The position numbers and the translations under genes are program-made. Shown here piece after piece: positions 29,789-35,008 of a stretch of DNA of 35,008 bases. The stretch is from Oscillospiraceae bacterium (lineage in GTDB: Bacteria; Bacillota_A; Clostridia; Oscillospirales; CAG-272), in assembly GCA_015063335.1 (NCBI GenBank), contig SVUH01000017.1:500-35507 (forward strand), given 5' to 3'. How positions within the stretch are numbered: the first letter of the stretch is position 1; every line of letters begins with the position of its first letter. Under the pieces are notes generated by a model that made no database searches, was not told the DNA's origin, and saw only the letters and a list, made by a program, of their open reading frames with translations.

Positions 29789-30691
29789 TCAGTGGTGGTG
29801 ATGATGGTGATGATGGTGGTGATGTCCTCCCGACGAAGACTTTACGTGGCAATGCTCCTCGTGACAGTGCTCGCCCTCGGCTTCAAGCTCAAGCGTTACG
29901 TGATCAATGCCGTGCTCCCTAAGTTCTGTGCGTATCTTTTCCTTGATCTCGTGCGCGTCAGCATTTGTAACAACGTGCATTGTTGCGTAATTCGACTGAC
30001 CATCCATGCTCCATATGTGAATATGATGCATGCCAATTACACCCTCAATTTCGCAAATATGCTCCTCAAGCTCGTGGATATCTACGTCGTGTGGTGTTTT
30101 TTCGAGAAACAGATCGACAGCTTCCTTTAAATTTTTGAGTGCGCTTATGAAAATGAATACCGAAACGCCGATGGACATCAAGGGGTCAAGAAGATAAAAG
30201 TCGGTAAATCTCATTACGATAGCGCCTATAAGAACGATTATCCATGTAAGGACATCCTCAAGCATGTGAAGATTTACAGCCTTTTGGTTGATAGAGTCAC
30301 CCTCGCGTGTAACGAATGCCGCACCGAGGTTTACGGCTACACCGACAACGGCAAAAATGATCATTCCGTTGTAGTTGATTTCCGTAGGATTTATGATTTT
30401 CAATACTGCGTTGTAAACGACGATAAGCGAGCCGACAAGGAGAATAAGCGTTGTTATCACGCTGCCGATAACGGAATATCTCGCATAGCCGTAGGTGTAC
30501 TTTTCGTCGGGCTGCTTTTTGCTTTTCTTTTCAAGAAAGAACGCAATGCCGATGCTCATGGCATCTCCGATGTCGTGAACGGCATCCGATATAATAGCAA
30601 CGCTTCCCGTGAAAAAACCGCCGATAATTTCAAAGATTGAGAACGACAGATTGAGAATAAACGCAATAAGAATGTTTCTTTCGGTTTTCAT
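29789..30691 (-). CDS. Cation diffusion facilitator (CDF) metal exporter
   Basis: A 300-residue transporter with six membrane segments and a cytoplasmic C-terminal domain. The transport-site motifs are ISDAVHDIGDAMS in helix 2 (His-Asp-x3-Asp) and HMLEDVL in helix 5 (His-x3-Asp). The HD pattern in helix 2 is typical of the Zn/Cd/Co group. The C-terminal domain contains IEGVIGMHHIHIWSMDG, a known metal-sensing His/Asp set. The protein ends in CHEEHCHVKSS and a run of eleven His, which could buffer or sense metal. GGAGG precedes the ATG, and a good promoter lies at 30724-30752. It exports zinc or a related divalent cation using protons. Confidence 0.94.
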   Translation of the reverse strand: MKTERNILIAFILNLSFSIFEIIGGFFTGSVAIISDAVHDIGDAMSIGIAFFLEKKSKKQPDEKYTYGYARYSVIGSVITTLILLVGSLIVVYNAVLKIINPTEINYNGMIIFAVVGVAVNLGAAFVTREGDSINQKAVNLHMLEDVLTWIIVLIGAIVMRFTDFYLLDPLMSIGVSVFIFISALKNLKEAVDLFLEKTPHDVDIHELEEHICEIEGVIGMHHIHIWSMDGQSNYATMHVVTNADAHEIKEKIRTELREHGIDHVTLELEAEGEHCHEEHCHVKSSSGGHHHHHHHHHHH

Positions 30692-30723
30692 AGCTCCTCC
30701 AAGCTTATAAAGGATTCGCTAAT

Positions 30724-30752
30724 ATTATACTTCTTAATTGAAATAAAATCAA
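30724..30752 (-). promoter_or_regulatory. Promoter of the CDF transporter gene
   Basis: On the minus strand TTGATT (30747-30752), 17-nt spacer, TATAAT (30724-30729), about 33 nt before the start codon. No obvious metal-repressor palindrome overlaps it. Confidence 0.75.
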
Positions 30753-30872
30753 TATATTTTACGTAAATCTTTTTGTATGTAAAAATTTATAGCCAAAAGA
30801 AATGCTTTTTTTGTTTTGTATTACATAGTTGCAATATAAGTTTCAATATAAATATCTTTTTTCATTTTAATC

Positions 30873-30901
30873 TTGATTTTTGAAGAATTGTGTGGTAAAA
30901 T
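30873..30901 (+). promoter_or_regulatory. Promoter of the GH30 gene
   Basis: TTGATT (30873-30878), 17-nt spacer, TAAAAT (30896-30901). Just downstream, TAGTA-9 nt-TACTA (30908-30926) is a short inverted repeat that might be an operator. Confidence 0.6.
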
Positions 30902-30940
30902 ATTGCATAGTAAATTTTTCATACTACAAAGGAGAGTAAT

Positions 30941-32263
30941 ATGAACGTAAAAATCATTAAAACAAAGAGAAATTGTGAACCTATGCAGGAATATTCGGAT
31001 TTTTCCTTTGTTGATTGGAAGCATCAGGGTAAACAGCTTATTAACGTTTATCCTAATATTGAATATCAGACTGTAAAGGGTTTTGGTGGCGCTTTTACTG
31101 AGGCAGCATCTACCACACTTGACAAGGTGAGCAAGGAAAATCGCGAGAAGGTAATAAAAATGTACTTTGACCCTGAGGAGGGTATAGGATATACTGTCGG
31201 ACGTGTGCACATGAACAGCTGTGACTTTTCACTCGGCAACTATACTTGCGTTGACGAGGGCGACGAAACGCTTGAAACATTCCAGATCAACCGTGATAAG
31301 GCATCTGTTATCCCTATGATCAAGGAAGCACAGGAGCTTAGCGATATTTCGTTCTTTGCGTCTCCTTGGAGTCCTCCTGCTTATATGAAGACGAGCGGTC
31401 AGATGAACCAGGGCGGAAGCCTGAAAAAGGAATATTACGAGCTTTGGTCGCAGTATTTCGTTAAGTTTATTGAAGAATATAAGAAGAACGGAATCAATAT
31501 CAGCGCCGTAACTGTTCAGAACGAGCCCGCCTCCGCACAGAAGTGGGATTCTTGCGTGTATACTCCCGAGGAGGAAGGCTATTTTGTAAAGAATCACCTT
31601 GGCAAAAAGATGAAGGACATGGGCGTAAAGGTTATGTTCTGGGATCACAATAGATCATGGCTTCTTGATCGCGCGCTGGCTGTTTTGGAAGATAAGGAGG
31701 TTGCTGAATATATCGACGCTGTCGCATGTCACTGGTACAGAGGCGACCACTTTGAAAACCTCGCTATATTCCACGATTTGTATCCTGACAAGGATATCTT
31801 CTTCTCCGAGGGTTGCTATGAGTACAGCCTTGGCGAGATGGATACTGTAAAGATCGGTGAAAAGTACGCACACGACATTATCGGTAACTTCAACAACTAT
31901 TGTAGTACGTTCTGTGACTGGAACTTGGTGCTTGACGAAAACGGCGGACCTAACCATGTTGGAAATCTTTGCGATGCCCCTATCATGATAGATACCAAGA
32001 ACGATAAGATATACGTTCACGATTCCTATTACTACATTGGACATTTCAGCAAATACGTTAAAAAGGGAGCAAAGAGAATCGGAAGCAGTAAGTGGTGCTC
32101 TGAGATAGATACAGTTTCCTTTAAGAATCCTGACGGAACGATCGTTTCTGTGGTTCTTAACAGAACAAACGATGATATTGATTTTGCTTTCAAGCTCGGT
32201 GATTCTTTCATTAGCTGCAAGGCAGAAGCTCGTTCTATCGCTACGTATATTTTTGAGGACTGA
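30941..32263 (+). CDS. Glycoside hydrolase family 30 enzyme
   Basis: A 440-residue (beta/alpha)8 glycosidase of the GH30 (glucosylceramidase-like) family. The acid/base is Glu195 in VTVQNEPASAQ and the nucleophile is Glu290 in DIFFSEGCYE; GFGGAFTEAAS, FFASPWSPPAYMKTSG and ACHWYRGDHF are further family blocks. A C-terminal beta-sandwich covers about the last 80 residues. GH30 members retain stereochemistry and cleave beta-glucosides, beta-1,6-glucans or xylans. There is no signal peptide or membrane segment, so it is probably cytoplasmic and acts on imported short glycosides. AAAGGAG precedes the ATG. It is a single gene with its own promoter and terminator and no sugar transporter beside it. 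Confidence 0.93.
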   Translation: MNVKIIKTKRNCEPMQEYSDFSFVDWKHQGKQLINVYPNIEYQTVKGFGGAFTEAASTTLDKVSKENREKVIKMYFDPEEGIGYTVGRVHMNSCDFSLGNYTCVDEGDETLETFQINRDKASVIPMIKEAQELSDISFFASPWSPPAYMKTSGQMNQGGSLKKEYYELWSQYFVKFIEEYKKNGINISAVTVQNEPASAQKWDSCVYTPEEEGYFVKNHLGKKMKDMGVKVMFWDHNRSWLLDRALAVLEDKEVAEYIDAVACHWYRGDHFENLAIFHDLYPDKDIFFSEGCYEYSLGEMDTVKIGEKYAHDIIGNFNNYCSTFCDWNLVLDENGGPNHVGNLCDAPIMIDTKNDKIYVHDSYYYIGHFSKYVKKGAKRIGSSKWCSEIDTVSFKNPDGTIVSVVLNRTNDDIDFAFKLGDSFISCKAEARSIATYIFED

Positions 32264-32298
32264 AATTTAACATTCAGCGACGTATTGTTTATATGCTA

Positions 32299-32332
32299 AA
32301 AAACGGCAGTTCAAAATTGAACTGCCGTTTTT
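32299..32332. terminator. Intrinsic terminator after the GH30 gene
   Basis: A 16-bp stem (32299-32314 with 32317-32332) with A-run and T-run ends, starting 35 nt after the stop codon. Confidence 0.92.
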
Positions 32333-32392
32333 GTCTTATCATAAAGCCGATTATTAGACAATAAACGCTTGTAAAAAATATAAGTGACCTCG

Positions 32393-32430
32393 AAAAACAA
32401 AAGAACGGCAAGAGCCGTGCTTTTGTTTTT
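32393..32430 (-). terminator. Terminator directly after the tRNA-Pro fragment
   Basis: AAAAACAAAAG (32393-32403) pairs with CTTTTGTTTTT (32420-32430), enclosing CGGC-AAGA-GCCG. On the minus strand the CCA end of the tRNA fragment runs straight into it, the layout of a real tRNA gene's terminator. Confidence 0.7.
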
Positions 32431-32475
32431 GGTCGGAATGACAGAATTCGAACCTGCGGCATCAAGGTCCCAAAC
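32430..32475 (-). pseudogene. 3' half of tRNA-Pro(UGG), 5' half missing
   Basis: Read on the minus strand: anticodon loop TTTGGGA (32468-32474; anticodon TGG), 3' anticodon stem CCTTG, a 5-nt variable loop, T-arm GCAGG-TTCGAAT-TCTGT (32441-32457), acceptor CATTCCG, A, and encoded CCA (32430-32432). The 5' anticodon strand should read CAAGG, but 32475-32479 gives GCTTG, which does not pair; no D-arm or 5' acceptor follows. The break therefore falls at the 5' edge of the anticodon loop, a common crossover point for tyrosine integrases that use tRNA genes. Plus-strand translation of this piece gives the familiar tRNA-derived false ORF. Confidence 0.75.
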
Positions 32476-32865
32476 AAGCTGCACCGATTTTTTGCTTGAT
32501 TTCGGAGGCTTTTCGGGGCTCCCCCGTCCGAAATCGATGCTTTCGGGTGCTCTTGTAAGCACTGTTTCCAAGTAGTTCGAATCCGTAGATGGTCAAAACT
32601 GTGGTCAACCACAAACCACCACGATTCAGAGCTGAGGAATTCATCCAATGGCACTCACAAATAAATCTTATTAACGAAAATATTATACCATAAATTCTCT
32701 CAAAGTCAAGATTACATTTCAGTAGAATTTGTAATGCAGAGTATTCTTTCAACACTCAAAAATTGAGTCGCAGAAAGCAAAGAAGAAGGACAATAAGCCA
32801 CGGAAAGCATTTTAAAAATTTAAAAATATAAGGCGGTGATTGTTTAGATCATCGCCTTTAGCTAT
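32476..32865. other. Noncoding region with inverted repeats next to the tRNA fragment
   Basis: No credible gene. Contents: GATTTCGGA (32498-32506) pairing perfectly with TCCGAAATC (32527-32535) and enclosing CGGGG-CTC-CCCCG (32514-32526); GTGC/GCAC ends of a small hairpin at 32547-32562; a T-arm-like GTTCGAATCC at 32575-32584; direct repeats GGTCAA at 32591 and 32603; and TGTGG-TCAA-CCACA (32600-32613). The part from about 32650 is AT-rich without visible structure. The first 190 bp are the kind of sequence expected at the end of an integrated element, but no integrase is present. Confidence 0.5.
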
Positions 32866-34518
32866 TTATCCGATTAGTTCGAGTATCTGCTCAATGTTCT
32901 TTTTTCCAAAAGAAACATTGGTATCATTGATCAAAATGCACGGAACGCTCATAACGTTATATCGCTTCCTTATTTCTTCGAAATGGTGAATATCGTATAT
33001 CTCTGCCGTTACGTTCTTATTTTTTGCCGCAATATGCTGCGCGGATACTACGGTATCGGGGCACATCGTGCAAGACAAGGATACGAGCACCTTAATATCA
33101 GCAGGCTTGCTTATCGCTTGAATTTGTTCTCTTGTTTTATCATCAATTGGCTGTCCCGGGCCCATCGCATTATAGATACCTAAAACGAAGGACGAAAATT
33201 CATGTCCGCCCGGAACACCGTGAAAGGCAAGACCTGTTTTCGTTCCGTCAGCGCGGCAAACCATTACGCATGGCGCGAAATCAGAGGAAGAGTTGTCGTC
33301 TGCCACATTAACTGTCAGTTTATCCGAAAGCGACGCAAGCTCACGCATATAACTCTCAAGCTCTCGTGATATATCACGCTTATCAAGATAGAGCTTGAGT
33401 ATAGCGTTGCCTTGCATTTTTTCAAACAGAGTACGCAGCTGAGCCTTCATATCCTCCGAGAGCAACCCGTCAGGCGAGTCTTGGCTTTCTGTGCTTTTGA
33501 TAGTATCTTCCGACTCATAGTTCTTTGAAACAGGTGGCTTTGCAGAAATTCCAGTTCTGCTTTGCACTGAAGCAACATACTTTTCAAGCTCGGTAGCCGC
33601 AAGAGCACCGTCGCCCGTAGCGGTAACGATCTGACGAAGCGGTTTGATGCAAACGTCACCTGCCGCATATACACCGTCAATGCTTGTACGCTGTTCCGAA
33701 TCGGTAACGATATAGCCGTGATCGCTCAGCTCTACAAGGTCCTTAACAATTTTGGTATCCGGTATATATCCTGCCAAAACAAACACACCGAAGAAATCTC
33801 CGTCATCGGCTCTGTATTCCGTAACCTTTTCAGTTTTGGTGTTTTTATAGCGTATATAATTAAGTCCGCCCTCGCCCGATACTTCTTCAACCACTGTATT
33901 CGTAAGGATACTGATCTTTTCGTGCTTTTTCGCCGGTTCTGCGACCGCTGCCGCGCAGGAGAAATCATCGCCTCGCATCAAAATGGTAACGTGGCGCGCA
34001 AATTTAGTTAAGAAAACACTTTCTTCCGCAGCAGCATATCCGCCGCCAACAACAAAAATCTCTTTACCTGTAAAGAATTCTCCGTCGCACGTAGCACAAT
34101 AAGCAACACCGCGACCTTTGTGTTCCGCCTCTCCTTTGAAGCCAATGGCTCTTGGATGAGCTCCCGTAGCGATCAGAATACCAATGCAATAAAAATCTCC
34201 CTTGTCCGTACTGACAGTTTTGATATCGCCGGTGACATCAAGATTTTTAGCTTCCGCAAGCAAAAACTCCGCGCCGAAGAATTCGCCTTGGTGTCTCATC
34301 GTTTCTGTAATTTCTTTGCCGCTTGCTTTTCCAATTCCCGGATAATTTACGACCTCGTGAGTAATGGTGATCTGCCCGCCAAATTGCTCCTTTTCAAGCA
34401 CCAGCACTCTGTATTTCGCACGTGCCAGATAGAGCGCGGCGGTAAGTCCCGCCGGACCGCCACCTATGACGATCACGTCATAGAGCTTATCTTTATCATA
34501 GTTTTGGGTAGATTCCAT
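32866..34518 (-). CDS. AhpF-like peroxiredoxin reductase with permuted domain order
   Basis: A 550-residue flavoprotein. Residues about 12-315 are a thioredoxin-reductase domain: GGGPAGLTAALYLA (FAD), VVGGGYAAAEE (NADPH), the redox pair Cys141/Cys144 in CATCDGEF, and GVYAAGDV near its end. After a linker, residues about 355-550 match the tandem thioredoxin folds normally at the N terminus of AhpF, including GGHEFSSFVL and the active pair Cys483/Cys486 in SLSCTMCPD. So the order is reductase then Trx folds, the reverse of enterobacterial AhpF, with the same parts. It would pass NAD(P)H electrons through the Cys pairs to AhpC. Its ATG shares one base with the AhpC stop (TGATG), so the two are translationally coupled. 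Confidence 0.9.
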   Translation of the reverse strand: MESTQNYDKDKLYDVIVIGGGPAGLTAALYLARAKYRVLVLEKEQFGGQITITHEVVNYPGIGKASGKEITETMRHQGEFFGAEFLLAEAKNLDVTGDIKTVSTDKGDFYCIGILIATGAHPRAIGFKGEAEHKGRGVAYCATCDGEFFTGKEIFVVGGGYAAAEESVFLTKFARHVTILMRGDDFSCAAAVAEPAKKHEKISILTNTVVEEVSGEGGLNYIRYKNTKTEKVTEYRADDGDFFGVFVLAGYIPDTKIVKDLVELSDHGYIVTDSEQRTSIDGVYAAGDVCIKPLRQIVTATGDGALAATELEKYVASVQSRTGISAKPPVSKNYESEDTIKSTESQDSPDGLLSEDMKAQLRTLFEKMQGNAILKLYLDKRDISRELESYMRELASLSDKLTVNVADDNSSSDFAPCVMVCRADGTKTGLAFHGVPGGHEFSSFVLGIYNAMGPGQPIDDKTREQIQAISKPADIKVLVSLSCTMCPDTVVSAQHIAAKNKNVTAEIYDIHHFEEIRKRYNVMSVPCILINDTNVSFGKKNIEQILELIG

Positions 34519-35008
34519 CAGAGCTGACCTACAAGATCAAGGCTGGGTTTGAGCGTTTCTGCTCCCGGCTTCCAATTCGCAGGGCAGACCTGATCGCCGT
34601 GAGCGTGAACGAACTGACACGCTTGAACACGACGGAAAAGCTCCTCAGCATTTCTGCCGACGTTTCCTGCCGTCACCTCGTAGCCTACGATCTTTCCCTC
34701 GGGATTGATAATAAAGGTTCCGCGCTCGGCAAGACCGTCGGACTCAATTAAAACTCCAAAATCTCTTGAAATATGGTGAGTAGGATCGGCAAGCATAGGA
34801 TAGTTGATTTTTTTTATTCGCTCTGAGGCATCGTGCCATGCCTTGTGTACAAAATGCGTATCGGTGGATACGGAATAGATCTCACAGCCTACGTTCTTGA
34901 AAGCCTCATATTTGTCCGCAAGATCCTCAAGCTCTGTGGGACATACGAAGGTAAAATCCGCGGGATAGAAGAAAAATACGCTCCATTTACCGAGAATATC
35001 CTCCTTAG
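34518..35008 (-). CDS. ahpC: Peroxiredoxin AhpC (N terminus beyond window)
   Basis: The last 162 residues of a typical 2-Cys peroxiredoxin; about 25 N-terminal residues lie outside the right edge, and the frame is open to position 35008. The peroxidatic Cys is in ADFTFVCPTE near the start of the visible part, and the resolving Cys is in GDQVCPANW close to the C terminus. STDTHFVHKAWH, the ERGTFIINPEG strand and NAEELFRRVQA are all family-typical. It reduces H2O2 and organic peroxides, and is recharged by the AhpF-like reductase encoded immediately downstream. The promoter is outside the window. Confidence 0.96.
   Translation of the reverse strand, partial: KEDILGKWSVFFFYPADFTFVCPTELEDLADKYEAFKNVGCEIYSVSTDTHFVHKAWHDASERIKKINYPMLADPTHHISRDFGVLIESDGLAERGTFIINPEGKIVGYEVTAGNVGRNAEELFRRVQACQFVHAHGDQVCPANWKPGAETLKPSLDLVGQL

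Noticed and set aside
29738..30130. A 130-codon plus-strand frame with a good promoter and ribosome binding site.
   Set aside because: After the first few codons it runs through the CDF terminator and then antisense to the CDF gene, with no domain. The promoter is kept as a finding, the protein is not.
32384..32575. A 63-codon plus-strand frame beginning near MTEFEPAASRSQ.
   Set aside because: It is the known false ORF made by translating the antisense of a tRNA; the tRNA-Pro fragment explains it.

Overview
The window looks like chromosomal DNA from an anaerobic member of the Clostridia (Firmicutes), probably gut- or rumen-associated. This rests on gene content: two [FeFe]-hydrogenase-type proteins, an NfnAB transhydrogenase, an indolepyruvate:ferredoxin oxidoreductase, AGGAGG-type ribosome binding sites, and sigma-A promoters with 17-nt spacers and frequent TRTGn extended -10 elements. 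The genus cannot be fixed by eye. No transposase, integrase, CRISPR array or rRNA was seen, and the only tRNA sequence is a 3' half.

Layout. 1-375: three 129-bp tandem repeats with hairpins. 418-2444: a nucleotidyltransferase overlapping a membrane-anchored XRE regulator, then a PAP2-like membrane protein. 2430-6478: an AraC-type regulator divergent from a sugar module (TIM-barrel isomerase/epimerase and two Gfo/Idh/MocA dehydrogenases), with a perfect 18-bp palindrome just after the -10 box. 6515-16930: nine minus-strand genes apparently read from one consensus promoter at 16973-17001. In transcription order they are an SSS symporter, a phenylacetate-CoA ligase, IorA, IorB, a second phenylacetate-CoA ligase, a double-ACT protein, an amidohydrolase, a PLP aminotransferase and a MATE transporter. 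This set can interconvert aromatic amino acids, aryl-pyruvates, aryl-acetyl-CoAs and aryl-acetates; the direction is not settled by sequence.

17155-26247: an SDR oxidoreductase, then NfnAB, then an operon with a small-molecule-kinase-like protein, two small [2Fe-2S] thioredoxin-fold proteins, a PAS-bearing putative sensory [FeFe] hydrogenase (HydS type), a SpoIIE/PP2C phosphatase and a second, catalytic-looking [FeFe] hydrogenase. This resembles the hydS/hydA2 arrangement known from Ruminococcus albus. With NfnAB and ferredoxin-reducing IorAB next door, the central 20 kb is a ferredoxin/NAD(P)H/H2 balancing region.

26260-32332: single genes with their own promoters: a ClC channel with a TrkA-C domain, an aldo/keto reductase, a small membrane protein, a cation-diffusion-facilitator exporter with a poly-His tail, and a cytoplasmic GH30 glycosidase. 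32333-32865 is noncoding and holds a tRNA-Pro 3' half that breaks at the anticodon loop, preceded by inverted repeats; this looks like a scar of site-specific integration. 32866-35008: an AhpF-like reductase with its domains in permuted order, and AhpC, cut by the window edge.
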